DNA of 64,000 nucleotides, taken from positions 1,922,001-1,986,000 of the forward strand of contig CAVZWW010000003.1 in NCBI GenBank assembly GCA_963779225.1, written 5' to 3'. The first letter of the stretch is position 1; each line of letters begins with the position of its first letter. Made by a program: the position numbers and the translations under genes. Origin of the DNA: CAVPCZ01 sp963779225 (GTDB lineage: Bacteria; Bacteroidota; Ignavibacteria; UBA10030; UBA6906). Positions 35,404-44,707 of this stretch are shown here, one piece after another. The notes beneath the pieces were generated by a model. It had not been told where the DNA came from, made no database searches, and saw only the letters and a program-made list of their open reading frames with translations.

Positions 35404-36327
35404 ATGTCGTATTCCTACAGATCCACCGGTCCGGGTGAATACTACCGGCCACGTTTTTTCGGCGGGTTCAGCCTTTTTCCGCCCGTGATCAAAGGATTGA
35501 TCGTCAGTAACGTCGTTGTCTGGGTTCTCCTGGATGTTCTGCTCGCGCCCTTCGTGCTGGAGGGTGTTCCCGTCTTCAGGATCCTCGAGTCCTCCCTCGC
35601 ACTCTGGCCCATAGGGCCCTCATTCTGGCCCTGGCAGATCGTCACGTATATGTTCTTGCATGGCGGTTTCTTTCACCTCTTCTTCAACATGCTCGCCCTC
35701 TGGATGTTCGGGATGGAGCTGGAGAACACGTGGGGTTCGAGGAAATTCCTCATTTTCTATCTCCTGTGCGGCGTCGGCGGGGCGGTTGCCAACCTGGCGA
35801 TCACACCTCTGCTGGGGCAGGCCGCGCCGACTGTCGGCGCCTCCGGTGCCGTGTTCGGCGTCCTGATCGGATTTGCCATGCTCTTTCCGAACCGTCTGAT
35901 CTATCTCTACTTTCTTATCCCGGTCAAGGCGAAATATCTTATCGCAATCTGGATCGGTCTGGAGCTCTTCTTCGGGGTGACGGGGAGTTCATCGGGCGTT
36001 GCCCATTTCGCCCACCTCGGCGGCGTGGCGGTCGGCCTCGTGTATATGGCCATTGATCTGGATATTGTACCATTGCGCGAGTGGCTGATCCGGTTCAGGG
36101 GAGAGGATGCAAAACCCTTTGCGGGTGGTGAGCCCGCCGGAGGTCACACCGATGTTCATGATGCACGGTTCTTCGATATCACCACCGGGAGACACATCGA
36201 TCCGGATCAAAGGGTGACGCAGGATGTCGTGGACGAGATTCTCGACAAGATCAGCAAGGGGGGATATCAGAGTCTTACGGAAGACGAGAAACGGATTCTG
36301 AACGAAGCGAGTAAGCGGATACACTGA
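35404..36327 (+). CDS. Rhomboid family intramembrane serine protease
   Basis: This 307-residue rhomboid protease has six predicted spans, the catalytic serine in GASGAVFG near residue 150 and the histidine in HFAHLGGVAVG near 202. The conserved loop HGGFFHLFFNMLALWMFG and the helix-capping GSRKFLIFYLLCGVGGAVAN are also present. It cleaves transmembrane segments of client proteins. The C-terminal cytoplasmic tail of about 85 residues is hydrophilic and ends in a helix (DEILDKISKGGYQSLTEDEKRILNEAS), a feature of many Bacteroidota/Ignavibacteria rhomboids. The start at ATG 35404 avoids a long in-frame overlap with pgk. Confidence 0.92.
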   Translation: MSYSYRSTGPGEYYRPRFFGGFSLFPPVIKGLIVSNVVVWVLLDVLLAPFVLEGVPVFRILESSLALWPIGPSFWPWQIVTYMFLHGGFFHLFFNMLALWMFGMELENTWGSRKFLIFYLLCGVGGAVANLAITPLLGQAAPTVGASGAVFGVLIGFAMLFPNRLIYLYFLIPVKAKYLIAIWIGLELFFGVTGSSSGVAHFAHLGGVAVGLVYMAIDLDIVPLREWLIRFRGEDAKPFAGGEPAGGHTDVHDARFFDITTGRHIDPDQRVTQDVVDEILDKISKGGYQSLTEDEKRILNEASKRIH

Positions 36328-36339
36328 CCGACGGACGAC

Positions 36340-37467
36340 ATGGACATCTCCATCCAGAACACGTCGACACCCTCAGCGGCCGCGGCTCCGGCCGGGATGA
36401 AGCCGGCACAGCGCCGATCCACCCGACAGGTGAACGTCGGCGGTATCAGGATCGGCGGCAACGCGCCGATCTCTGTGCAGACGATGACCAAAACCAAGAC
36501 CGGTGACGTGGCGGCGACGGTCGCGCAGATCGTGACCGCGGCGGAAGCGGGCTGTGATATCGTCAGGGTGACGGTGAATGACAAGGACGCCGCGGACGCC
36601 ATCGTGGAGATAGTGCGACAGTCTCCCATTCCGGTCGTCGCGGATATTCACTTCAACCATATTTTTGCCCTGAAAGCGATCCAGGCCAACGTTGCAAAGG
36701 TGCGGTTGAATCCCGGCAATATCGGGACCCGTGAACGGATCCACCAGGTGCTGCACGCTGCAAAGGACCGCGGCATTCCTATTCGGATCGGCGTGAACTC
36801 CGGGTCCCTGGAAGAAGACATTCTTAACAAGCACGGCTATCCTACCGCCGAGGCGCTCTTTGAAAGTGCCATGCGGCATGTGGGCATCTGCGACGAAGCG
36901 GGTTTCACGGATGTCATTGTCTCCGTCAAATCCACCGATGTCCGGCTCATGATCGACGCATACCGGCTCGTCGCCCGGCGTACGGATATCCCGCTCCATC
37001 TCGGCGTTACCGAGGCGGGCACCACGCGCGTGGGCACCATCAAGTCGGCGGTAGGCATCGGGTCGCTGCTCGCCGAAGGGATCGGGGATACCATCCGCGT
37101 ATCCCTTACCGACGAGCCGGTGAAAGAAGTGGAGGTGGGCAAGGAAATCCTCCGCACACTCGGTCTGGCAACACGGAACGTGGAATTGATCGCCTGCCCG
37201 ACATGCGGCCGCCTGGAGGTGGACCTGTTCGGCATCATGGCCGAGCTGGAAAAGCGACTCGAGGGTGTGAAAAAGCCGGTCAAGATCGCCGTACTGGGGT
37301 GTGTTGTCAACGGGCCGGGGGAAGCCAGCGAAGCCGACATCGGCATTGCTGCAGGCAAAGGGGTCGGTATTCTGTACCGGAAGGGCGAAGTGGTCCGCAA
37401 AGTGAAAGAATCCGAAATTGTCGATGTGATCGTTGAAGAAGTCCACCGATTCCAGCCGGAGACCTGA
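36340..37467 (+). CDS. ispG: 4-hydroxy-3-methylbut-2-enyl-diphosphate synthase
   Basis: This 375-residue [4Fe-4S] enzyme (GcpE) makes HMBPP from MEcPP in the MEP isoprenoid pathway. The TIM-barrel part runs from VNVGGIRIGGNAPISVQTMTKT to LLAEGIGDTIRVSLTD. The C-terminal cluster domain carries CPTCGR near residues 287-292 and the third cysteine plus conserved glutamate in GCVVNGPGEA near 323-332. It is the short bacterial form without the inserted domain found in plants and many Bacteroidota. The first 25 residues are low-complexity and not conserved; ATG 36397 is a possible alternative start. Confidence 0.95.
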   Translation: MDISIQNTSTPSAAAAPAGMKPAQRRSTRQVNVGGIRIGGNAPISVQTMTKTKTGDVAATVAQIVTAAEAGCDIVRVTVNDKDAADAIVEIVRQSPIPVVADIHFNHIFALKAIQANVAKVRLNPGNIGTRERIHQVLHAAKDRGIPIRIGVNSGSLEEDILNKHGYPTAEALFESAMRHVGICDEAGFTDVIVSVKSTDVRLMIDAYRLVARRTDIPLHLGVTEAGTTRVGTIKSAVGIGSLLAEGIGDTIRVSLTDEPVKEVEVGKEILRTLGLATRNVELIACPTCGRLEVDLFGIMAELEKRLEGVKKPVKIAVLGCVVNGPGEASEADIGIAAGKGVGILYRKGEVVRKVKESEIVDVIVEEVHRFQPET

Positions 37468-37523
37468 CACGGTCTTTCCGGTGGTTGTACGCTACCCATC
37501 GATTCAGGAAACCATCCGCCTTC

Positions 37524-38321
37524 ATGCCCTCCCCCATAAACATCCTTTTCGTCGGCGATCTCGTCGGGACAGTCGGCCTCGATCTAGCCATCGCTCTTGT
37601 CCCAGGTCTGATCAAGAAGTATACTATTGATCTGCTGATCGTGAACGGTGAGAACGTCTCCGAAGGGAAGGGGATATCCGAAGACCACGCAAAAAAGATC
37701 TTCGACCTGGGCACGCATGTGATCACCACCGGCAATCATGTGTGGGACCGCTGGGACAGCCGGAAGGTTCTCGGCGGTGACCGGCGCATTCTCCGACCGC
37801 TGAACTACCCGCGAGACAACGGGGGAAATGGGTTTATCGTCGTTGATCTGGGCGAGAAGGGGAAAGCCGGCGTGCTCAACGTCCAGGGACGGGTCTATAT
37901 GCAGCCGATCGAGGACCCCTTCCGCACTGCGGAATGGGCTGTGGTGAAGATGCGCGAGGAAACCCCGGTGATTTTCGTCGACTTCCATGCGGACGCCACT
38001 GCGGAAAAGATGGCCATGGGCTGGCATCTTGACGGAAAGGTCACCGCAGTGATCGGAACACACACGCATACGCCCACCGCTGACGGGCGCATCCTTCCGC
38101 GAGGCACCGCATTTCTGACGGACGCCGGGATGACCGGGCCGTACGATTCGGTCCTGGGGATGAAAAAGGACCAGGCTCTCAAGCGCATGATGCTCGGGAC
38201 ACCGCACAAGTACGAAGTGGCCAGCAACGACGTCCGGCTATGCGGGGTGTATATTCAGGCCGATGGCGAGACCGGCCGGGCGGCCGCAATGGAACAGATC
38301 ATCTTTCCGAAGTTTGGATAA
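37524..38321 (+). CDS. YmdB-family metallophosphoesterase
   Basis: This 265-residue TIGR00282/YmdB family phosphodiesterase begins INILFVGDLVGTVG. It has NGENVSEGKGI near residue 40, TTGNHVWDR near 66, VDFHADATAEK near 153 and GTHTHTPTADGRILPRGTAFLTDAGMTGPYDSVLG near 181-215. These contain the ligands of a dinuclear metal centre. Family members hydrolyse cyclic nucleotides such as cAMP in vitro and affect global gene expression in Bacillus; the natural substrate here is open. ATG 37524 is the family-consistent start. folD follows after 6 bases. Confidence 0.9.
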   Translation: MPSPINILFVGDLVGTVGLDLAIALVPGLIKKYTIDLLIVNGENVSEGKGISEDHAKKIFDLGTHVITTGNHVWDRWDSRKVLGGDRRILRPLNYPRDNGGNGFIVVDLGEKGKAGVLNVQGRVYMQPIEDPFRTAEWAVVKMREETPVIFVDFHADATAEKMAMGWHLDGKVTAVIGTHTHTPTADGRILPRGTAFLTDAGMTGPYDSVLGMKKDQALKRMMLGTPHKYEVASNDVRLCGVYIQADGETGRAAAMEQIIFPKFG

Positions 38322-38327
38322 CGAACC

Positions 38328-39221
38328 ATGTCAGCTACGATCATTGACGGCAGGCAGATCGCCGCAACCATCAAGGAAGAAGTCCGGGGCGGGACGGAAC
38401 ATCTGTGGCATGAACGGGGCGTGCGACCGGGTCTGGGCTTCATCCTCGTCGGGGACAATGCAGCATCGCAATCGTATGTCCGCTCCAAAGGCAAGGCGTG
38501 CGGGGATCTCGGCTTTCATTCAGTCACAGAACAGCTCTCCGGCACCACTCCCGAGCACGATCTCCTGGAGTTGATCGGGAGATGGAACGCCGATCCTGCC
38601 CTGCACGGTATCCTGGTCCAGCTTCCTTTGCCGCATCACATCAACGAGCAACGGGTGATCGAAGCGATTGATCCCGGGAAGGATGTGGATGGGTTCCACC
38701 CGGTCAATGTCGGCCGGCTGGTTATCGGACTGGAGTGTCTGAAACCCTGCACGCCTGCAGGCATCCAGGAGCTGCTTGTTCGCAGCGGCAACGATCCACG
38801 GGGAAAACATGTCGTGGTCGTGGGGAGGAGTAACATCGTGGGGAAACCGGTGGCGAACATCCTTCTGCAAAAGACCGCCGGGGCCAATGCGGTGGTGACG
38901 GTGGCGCATACGGGCGCAAAAGACATCGCCCGTTACTTGCGGGATGCTGATGTGGTGATTGCCGCCATCGGCAGACCGGAGGCGATCATGGGGGAAATGC
39001 TGAAACCCGGATGTGTGGTCATCGATGTCGGAATTAACCGTGTCCCGGATTCTTCCACTAAGACCGGATCGCGCCTGGTGGGGGATGTCCACTTCCCGTC
39101 GGCTTCTGCGGTAGCATCTGCCATTACTCCGGTTCCCGGCGGCGTCGGGCCCATGACCATCGCCATGTTGATGCGCAACACCCTTCTTGCGGCGGAACGG
39201 CTGACAGAGCGCCCCCGGTGA
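38328..39221 (+). CDS. folD: Methylene-THF dehydrogenase/cyclohydrolase
   Basis: This 297-residue bifunctional enzyme interconverts 5,10-methylene-THF and 10-formyl-THF in one-carbon metabolism. Signature segments are SQSYVRSKGKACGDLGF near residues 45-61 (catalytic lysine in the family position), GILVQLPLPHHIN near 95, PGKDVDGFHPVNVGRL near 115, VVVGRSNIVGKPVANILL near 164 and the closing PVPGGVGPMTIAMLMRNTL. Full length. It lies 6 bases after the YmdB-like gene and is the last gene of the run that begins upstream; the next gene has its own candidate promoter. Confidence 0.96.
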   Translation: MSATIIDGRQIAATIKEEVRGGTEHLWHERGVRPGLGFILVGDNAASQSYVRSKGKACGDLGFHSVTEQLSGTTPEHDLLELIGRWNADPALHGILVQLPLPHHINEQRVIEAIDPGKDVDGFHPVNVGRLVIGLECLKPCTPAGIQELLVRSGNDPRGKHVVVVGRSNIVGKPVANILLQKTAGANAVVTVAHTGAKDIARYLRDADVVIAAIGRPEAIMGEMLKPGCVVIDVGINRVPDSSTKTGSRLVGDVHFPSASAVASAITPVPGGVGPMTIAMLMRNTLLAAERLTERPR

Positions 39222-39411
39222 ACAGCCGGTCGCGAAGCGTCTCCTCAGCGGGCCGATCTCTTGCGGCGGCTGCGCTGCCGCGTATGCCTGTTGCCCCTGC
39301 TCGCCCCTGCCATAGACCCTCCCTGAATCTCGGTGCCAGTGGTCCAACACGTGCCTCTTGAGCCGTCTGAGCGACGGGGTCGCATGCCAGAGAGCCACAT
39401 GTGACGCCGCC
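39222..39411. other. folD-aldehyde dehydrogenase gap
   Basis: About 190 bases without a recognisable gene or RNA. Short hairpins are possible (GCGAC-GGG-GTCGC near 39371-39383), but none is followed by a T tract. A short basic minus-strand frame here has no support. Confidence 0.4.
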
Positions 39412-39440
39412 TTGCTAATCTCGCCTGTTTTGGGTAAATT
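39412..39440 (+). promoter_or_regulatory. Candidate promoter of the aldehyde dehydrogenase gene
   Basis: TTGCTA (39412-39417), 17-base spacer, TAAATT (39435-39440), leaving a leader of about 67 bases. Confidence 0.5.
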
Positions 39441-39513
39441 TCATTGAAATCTACCTGTTCCTCCATCCAGAAAACATCAGATCTCCTGCATTAATATCTT
39501 ACACGAGGCATGT

Positions 39514-41073
39514 ATGGCGCTCCCCAAGTTTGCCAACGAGAAATGTGTCGATTTCACGAAGCCAACGAACCGGAAGAAGCAGCATGACGCGCTTGTCAAA
39601 GCCCGGGCCGGACTCGGCAAAGAATATCCGATTCTGATCGGCAGCGAGCGGATTGTCCTGGAGGATAAATTCAGCTCATTCAACCCTTCCCGGTGGTCGG
39701 AAGTGATCGGGGTGTTTCAAAAGGGAAACGCGGCGACGGCCAACCGTGCGGTGGAAGTTGCGCTGGCCCGATTCGAAGACTGGAAACGTGTGCCCGCAAA
39801 AAAGCGGGCCGAGTATCTGTTCAAGGCCGCAAAACTGATGCGCAAGAAACGGTTTGAACTCAACGCCATTATGATTCTGGAGGTGGGAAAGACCTGGCCG
39901 GAGGCGGATGCCGATACGGCCGAGGCTATCGACTTCCTGGAATTCTACGGCCGTGAAATGCTCCGGTACGGCGCCGATTTCCCGGTCGTGAAAAACCCCG
40001 GCGAAAAGGGAAAGCTCGTGTACATCCCGCTGGGTGTCGGCGTGGTCATTCCACCATGGAACTTCCCCCTTGCCATTCTGGCCGGCATGACGTCCGCGGC
40101 GATCGTCGCGGGGAACACCGTGGTCCTGAAGCCGTCCAGTGATTCACCGCTCATCGGCTGGGCTTTCGTGGAGATCATGCAGGAAGCGGGTCTGCCGCCC
40201 GGCGTCGTCAACTACGTCAGCGGTCCCGGCGGCGCGGTCGGGGACACTCTTGTGACGCATCCCAGGATCCGGTTCATTTCGTTTACCGGATCCAAAGAAG
40301 TCGGCATTCACATCAACGGAGTTGCGGCAAAAGTGCAGCCGGGACAGATCTGGCTCAAGCGTGTTGTGGCGGAGATGGGCGGGAAGGACGGTATCATTGT
40401 GGATGAAGGGGTGGATATCGAGGAGGCCGCCCGGGGTGTGCTGGCCTCGGCGTTCGGCTTCCAGGGTCAAAAATGCTCCGCCTGCTCGCGGGCAATTGTG
40501 GTCGGCAAGGCGTACGATGTATTTGTTGCGACCATTGCCAGGAAAGCGGAGGCGCTGAAGGTGGGCGATGCGGCGGATCCCGCCAACTATATGGGCCCCG
40601 TCGTCAACCGTGGTTCGATGGAAAGCATTATGGGATACATCCAGAAGGCGCTGGCAGAAGGCGGGCGTCTTGTTGCCGGCGGCACGAAAGCGGGAGAAGA
40701 AGGATACTTCATCCGTCCGACGATCATCGCCGATGTGGACCCGATGGGCACCATCGCGCAGCAGGAGATCTTCGGACCGGTCCTGGCGGTCATCAAAGCC
40801 CGGTCGTTCGACCATGCGATGGAAATTGCCAACAACACAGAATTTGGACTGACCGGTGCGGTCTATTCGAAGAACAAGAAACGGCTGAAACGTGCCGAGG
40901 AAGACTTCTTCGTCGGGAATCTCTACCTCAACAGGAAATGTACGGGTGCGCTTGTGGGTGTCCACCCGTTTGGCGGATTCAACATGAGCGGCACCGACTC
41001 AAAAGCGGGCGGGCGCGACTATCTCCTCCTGTTCCTGCAGGGGAAATCCATCGCGGAAAAGAACAAGCACTAA
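39514..41073 (+). CDS. rocA: L-glutamate gamma-semialdehyde dehydrogenase (P5C dehydrogenase)
   Basis: This 519-residue NAD-dependent aldehyde dehydrogenase of the RocA type oxidises glutamate semialdehyde to glutamate, the second step of proline breakdown. The N-terminal block FANEKCVDFTKPTNRKKQHDALVKARAGLGKEYPI is typical of RocA. Core motifs are IPPWNFPLAI near residue 183, FTGSKEVG near 255, the general-base glutamate in VVAEMGGKDGIIV near 288, and the catalytic cysteine in GFQGQKCSACSRAIV near 324. No proline dehydrogenase gene is nearby, so pathway membership rests on family similarity. Confidence 0.9.
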   Translation: MALPKFANEKCVDFTKPTNRKKQHDALVKARAGLGKEYPILIGSERIVLEDKFSSFNPSRWSEVIGVFQKGNAATANRAVEVALARFEDWKRVPAKKRAEYLFKAAKLMRKKRFELNAIMILEVGKTWPEADADTAEAIDFLEFYGREMLRYGADFPVVKNPGEKGKLVYIPLGVGVVIPPWNFPLAILAGMTSAAIVAGNTVVLKPSSDSPLIGWAFVEIMQEAGLPPGVVNYVSGPGGAVGDTLVTHPRIRFISFTGSKEVGIHINGVAAKVQPGQIWLKRVVAEMGGKDGIIVDEGVDIEEAARGVLASAFGFQGQKCSACSRAIVVGKAYDVFVATIARKAEALKVGDAADPANYMGPVVNRGSMESIMGYIQKALAEGGRLVAGGTKAGEEGYFIRPTIIADVDPMGTIAQQEIFGPVLAVIKARSFDHAMEIANNTEFGLTGAVYSKNKKRLKRAEEDFFVGNLYLNRKCTGALVGVHPFGGFNMSGTDSKAGGRDYLLLFLQGKSIAEKNKH

Positions 41074-41092
41074 CCATGTAAGGCGTACGCCG

Positions 41093-42253
41093 ATGAAAGT
41101 CCACGAATATCAGGCAAAGGAAATCCTCAAGAAATTCAACGTTGTGGTCCCGTCGGGTCACGTGGCGTTCAGCGTTGAGGAAGCGGTCCAGGCGGCGCAG
41201 CGGCTCGGCGGCACCATCTGGGTGGTTAAAGCCCAGATTCATGCCGGCGGCCGGGGCAAAGGGGGTGGCGTGAAGGTGGCCCGGTCGCTGGATGAGGTCC
41301 GGAGCTATGCTTCGGGCATGCTCGGGATGCAGCTGATCACGCACCAGACCGGTCCCGAGGGGCGCAAGGTCAAACGGCTCCTGATTGAACAGGGGATCAA
41401 CATCGCCAGGGAACTGTACGTCGGGGTTACGCTGGACCGCGCTTCGTCGCGCAACGTCGTCATGGCCTCGACCGAGGGAGGGGTGGAGATTGAAAAGGTC
41501 GCCGCCGAAACACCGGACAGGATCCTCAAAGTGTTCGTGGACCGTAGTGCGGGATTCCGTCCGTACCAGGCGCGTGCCCTGGCATTCGGACTCGGCCTGT
41601 CGGGCGATGTGTTCAAGAACGCCGTGAAGTTTCTCCAGGCCCTCTATCGAGCGTACGAGGCGATGGATTGTTCGCTCGCGGAAATTAACCCGCTTGTCGT
41701 GACCGGCGAAGGCAGCGTGCTTGCGCTCGACGCAAAGATGAACTTCGATGACAACGCACTTGACCGGCATCCCGAGATCGGTATCCTGCGTGATATCGAC
41801 GAGGAGGAACCGCTCGAAGTCGAGGCTTCGAAGTCCAACCTGAACTACATAAAACTGGACGGGAACGTGGGCTGCATGGTGAACGGGGCGGGTCTGGCCA
41901 TGGGCACCATGGACATCATCAAGCTGGCGGGAGGCGAGCCGGCGAATTTTCTGGACGTCGGCGGCGGAGCCAGCGCGGAAACCGTGGAGGCGGGGTTCAA
42001 GATCATTCTGGCCGACAAGCACGTGAAGGCGGTTCTCGTGAATATTTTCGGCGGGATTGTGCGTTGTGACCGTGTCGCAACAGGGGTGGTTGAGGCGGCC
42101 AAGAAGGTCGATGTGCGGATTCCGGTGGTGGTGCGGCTCGCCGGCACCAACGCGGAACTTGCAGCGGACATTCTGTCCCAATCCGACATGAATTTTCTCG
42201 TCGCAAGAAGCCTGAAAGAGGCCGCAGAAAAAGTGACCGAAGCAATCGCGTGA
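41093..42253 (+). CDS. sucC: Succinyl-CoA ligase, beta subunit
   Basis: This 386-residue beta subunit of succinyl-CoA synthetase has an N-terminal ATP-grasp domain (MKVHEYQAKEILKKFNV; VVKAQIHAGGRGKGGGVKVA near residues 43-62), LAEINPLVVTGEGSVLALDAKMNFDDNAL near 194-222, and a C-terminal CoA-ligase domain (VNGAGLAMGTMDIIKLAGGEPANFLDVGGGA). It forms succinate and ATP or GTP in the citric-acid cycle together with SucD, which is not in this window. The stop overlaps the gatB start (GTGA), so both are co-translated, an unusual pairing of metabolism and translation. Confidence 0.96.
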   Translation: MKVHEYQAKEILKKFNVVVPSGHVAFSVEEAVQAAQRLGGTIWVVKAQIHAGGRGKGGGVKVARSLDEVRSYASGMLGMQLITHQTGPEGRKVKRLLIEQGINIARELYVGVTLDRASSRNVVMASTEGGVEIEKVAAETPDRILKVFVDRSAGFRPYQARALAFGLGLSGDVFKNAVKFLQALYRAYEAMDCSLAEINPLVVTGEGSVLALDAKMNFDDNALDRHPEIGILRDIDEEEPLEVEASKSNLNYIKLDGNVGCMVNGAGLAMGTMDIIKLAGGEPANFLDVGGGASAETVEAGFKIILADKHVKAVLVNIFGGIVRCDRVATGVVEAAKKVDVRIPVVVRLAGTNAELAADILSQSDMNFLVARSLKEAAEKVTEAIA

Positions 42254-43728
42254 CACCAAACGGGAAGTACGAACCGGTCATCGGTCTGGAAGTGCACGCG
42301 CAAATGCTGACGCAGAGCAAGGCGTTCTGCGGTTGCTCGACATCTTTCGGAAACGAACCGAATACCAACGTATGCCCGGTCTGTCTCGGGATGCCGGGAT
42401 CATTGCCCGTCCTGAATAGATCACTGGTGGACTTCGCCATCCGGATGGGGCTGGCCGTAGAGTGTTCGATAGCGTCCCGCTCCGTGTTTGCCCGCAAGAA
42501 TTACTTCTATCCTGATCTTCCCAAAGGGTACCAGATCTCGCAATACGAGACACCCATCTGCAGCAACGGTAGCCTCGTCATCGAGCTCGAGGACGGGTCG
42601 CAACGGCGAATCGGGATTCTGCGCATCCACATGGAAGAAGACGCCGGGAAATCCATCCACGATCTGGACTCGGACACGCTGGTGGATGTTAACCGCTGCG
42701 GCGTCCCGCTCATCGAGATCGTGAGTGAACCCGATCTGCGTTCTCCCCGGGAAGCCTACCAGTACCTTCTGCGGATCCGTCAACTGCTGACGTATCTGGA
42801 GATCTGTGACGGCAACATGGAGGAGGGGAGCTTCCGGTGCGATGCCAATGTGTCCGTCCGACGTTCGGGGGAGACGGTGCTGGGTACGAAGACCGAAGTG
42901 AAGAATATGAACTCGTTCCGCAACGTGGAGCGGGCGCTGGAATATGAAATCCGCAGGCAGACGCACCTGCTTGAAGACGGCGGGCGGGTTGTGCAGGAGA
43001 CCCTGCTCTGGGATGCCGACCGGGGAGTGGCGGTGCCCATGCGGAGCAAGGAAGAGGCGCATGACTACCGCTATTTCCCGGAGCCCGATCTCGGACCGGT
43101 ACTGGTGGACGATCGCTGGATTGAGGAGGTGCGGGCATCGCTGCCGGAACTTCCCGTGACGCGGGTCAACCGGTTCGTCGAGCAACTCGGTCTGCCGCGC
43201 TACGACGCGGACGTTCTGACAGCCGAGAAAAAGGTGGCGGACTACGTTGAGGCTGCAGTGGCCGCTCTTGCGCGCATCACGACGGCCGACCGGCGCGAGA
43301 GCGCCAAAGCGGTCAGCAACTGGGTGATGACAGAAGTCCTGCGTGTGATCGGCGAGAAGCACCTTTCGGTGGATGGATTTCCCGTCGATCCGGAGAGGCT
43401 GGCCGCGATGATCGGGTTGATTCAGAACGGGACCATCAGCGGGAAAATCGCCAAGGAGGTCTTCGAAGAGATGCTCTCGACCCGCGATCTTCCGATGGAG
43501 ATCGTTGAGCGGAAGGGCCTTCTTCAGGTGTCGGACTCTGCCACCCTCGGGCCGGTCGTCTCCCGTGTGATCGAACGGTTTCCGGGGCAGGTGCAGAAGT
43601 ATCTTGATGGCAATGAGAAGCTCTTCGGGTTTTTTGTCGGGGAGGTCATGAAGGAGACCAGGGGCAAGGCGAACCCCGGAGTCGTGAACGGGCTGCTGCA
43701 GAGAACACTGGCTTTGCTCAGGAGGTGA
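42250..43728 (+). CDS. gatB: Asp-tRNA(Asn)/Glu-tRNA(Gln) amidotransferase subunit B
   Basis: This 492-residue kinase and tRNA-binding subunit of GatCAB converts misacylated Glu-tRNA(Gln) or Asp-tRNA(Asn) to the amidated forms. It has IGLEVHAQM near residue 10 and the zinc-binding cysteines FCGCSTSF...NVCPVCLGMPG (about 26-54). The kinase block KNYFYPDLPKGYQISQYETPIC, EEDAGKS and LIEIVSEPDLRSPREA follow, then the helical and tail (YqeY-like) domains to the end. The start is GTG overlapping sucC. It implies indirect Gln- and/or Asn-tRNA charging in this organism. A perfect ribosome-binding site for the next gene lies within its 3' end. Confidence 0.97.
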   Translation: MTPNGKYEPVIGLEVHAQMLTQSKAFCGCSTSFGNEPNTNVCPVCLGMPGSLPVLNRSLVDFAIRMGLAVECSIASRSVFARKNYFYPDLPKGYQISQYETPICSNGSLVIELEDGSQRRIGILRIHMEEDAGKSIHDLDSDTLVDVNRCGVPLIEIVSEPDLRSPREAYQYLLRIRQLLTYLEICDGNMEEGSFRCDANVSVRRSGETVLGTKTEVKNMNSFRNVERALEYEIRRQTHLLEDGGRVVQETLLWDADRGVAVPMRSKEEAHDYRYFPEPDLGPVLVDDRWIEEVRASLPELPVTRVNRFVEQLGLPRYDADVLTAEKKVADYVEAAVAALARITTADRRESAKAVSNWVMTEVLRVIGEKHLSVDGFPVDPERLAAMIGLIQNGTISGKIAKEVFEEMLSTRDLPMEIVERKGLLQVSDSATLGPVVSRVIERFPGQVQKYLDGNEKLFGFFVGEVMKETRGKANPGVVNGLLQRTLALLRR

Positions 43729-43731
43729 GTC

Positions 43732-44649
43732 ATGTATGAGATCCGGAAGATCCTGGCGCCGACCGACTTCTCCAAACACGCCGAGGACGCTCTTGAACAT
43801 GCCGTTTTCCTGGGGGAAAACTACAGGGCGGAAATCACCCTCCTGCACGTGGACGAGTTCGTGGTTTCGCCGCTCGGTGCACGGGAAGTGTCCGATGAGA
43901 TCGTGCGAAAGTACCGCGAGCGGAAGGAAGTGTTCTTTGAGGAACAATTTGCGATTCTACGCCGGGCGCTTGCCGGACGCGGTGTCACCGTGCGGACACA
44001 AGTCGTTTCCGGGCGCGCGTACAAGTCGATCGTGGAAGAGAGCGAACGGAGGGAATACGACCTGATCGTGATCGCGACCCGGGGCCTGACACACCTCTCA
44101 CCACACCTTATCGGGGGTACGGCGGAACGTGTTGTGCGGCTGTCCCGCCAGCCGGTCCTGAGCATCCAGCACGTCCCGAAGACCGAAGGACGTGTGCCCT
44201 CAGTGCTCTGTCCGACCGATCTTTCCCCGGCGGGAAATGCCGGACTCTCATATGCCCTCTCTATTGCGCGTCGAAACAACGCCGTGATGTATATGCAGTA
44301 CATCTCCGATCTGGAGAAGCCCGAAACGCGGGAACAGGTGCAGCAGCGGCTGCCGGACCTGCTCCAGCATCACCCCCAGGCAAAGGAAGTCCGGGTGGAG
44401 GTGGTGATCGACAGGGACGTGGAACCGAGCAACTCAATCATCCGGTTCGCGGAAGACCGTGAGATAGGGCTGATCGTGATGTCCACGCACGGGCGCAAAG
44501 GACTGCGTCGGGTGTTCATTGGTAACACCACTGCTGAAGTGGTGCGGCAATCCAGCCGTCCCGTTCTGACCGTGACCCATCCATTCCACCGGCGCATCTT
44601 TTCCCATCCCCTGACCGAACGCGATCGGGGGACGGTGCCGGAGCGGTGA
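43732..44649 (+). CDS. Tandem universal stress protein
   Basis: This 305-residue protein contains two UspA domains. The first (1-145) runs from IRKILAPTDFSKHAEDALEHAVFLG to GTAERVVRLSRQPVLSI. The second (about 155-290) begins VLCPTDLSPAGNAGLSYALSIA and ends in the ATP-binding signature MSTHGRKGLRRVFIGNTTAEVVRQSSRPVLTV. The second domain keeps the full G-2x-G-9x-G-(S/T) loop; the first has a less perfect version (THLSPHLIGGTAERVV), so ATP binding may be confined to one half. Such proteins act in stress survival and are cytosolic. AGGAGGTGA before the ATG is optimal. Confidence 0.92.
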   Translation: MYEIRKILAPTDFSKHAEDALEHAVFLGENYRAEITLLHVDEFVVSPLGAREVSDEIVRKYRERKEVFFEEQFAILRRALAGRGVTVRTQVVSGRAYKSIVEESERREYDLIVIATRGLTHLSPHLIGGTAERVVRLSRQPVLSIQHVPKTEGRVPSVLCPTDLSPAGNAGLSYALSIARRNNAVMYMQYISDLEKPETREQVQQRLPDLLQHHPQAKEVRVEVVIDRDVEPSNSIIRFAEDREIGLIVMSTHGRKGLRRVFIGNTTAEVVRQSSRPVLTVTHPFHRRIFSHPLTERDRGTVPER

Positions 44650-44707
44650 ACAGGTCCGGATAACACATAGAGAAAAATCCCTTTCCCTTACACAAGGATA
44701 TTATCAC

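Noticed and set aside
39245..39466. Short Arg-rich minus-strand frame downstream of folD
   Set aside because: No ribosome-binding site, no homology recognised, and it overlaps the aldehyde dehydrogenase promoter region; basic composition follows from GC-rich sequence.
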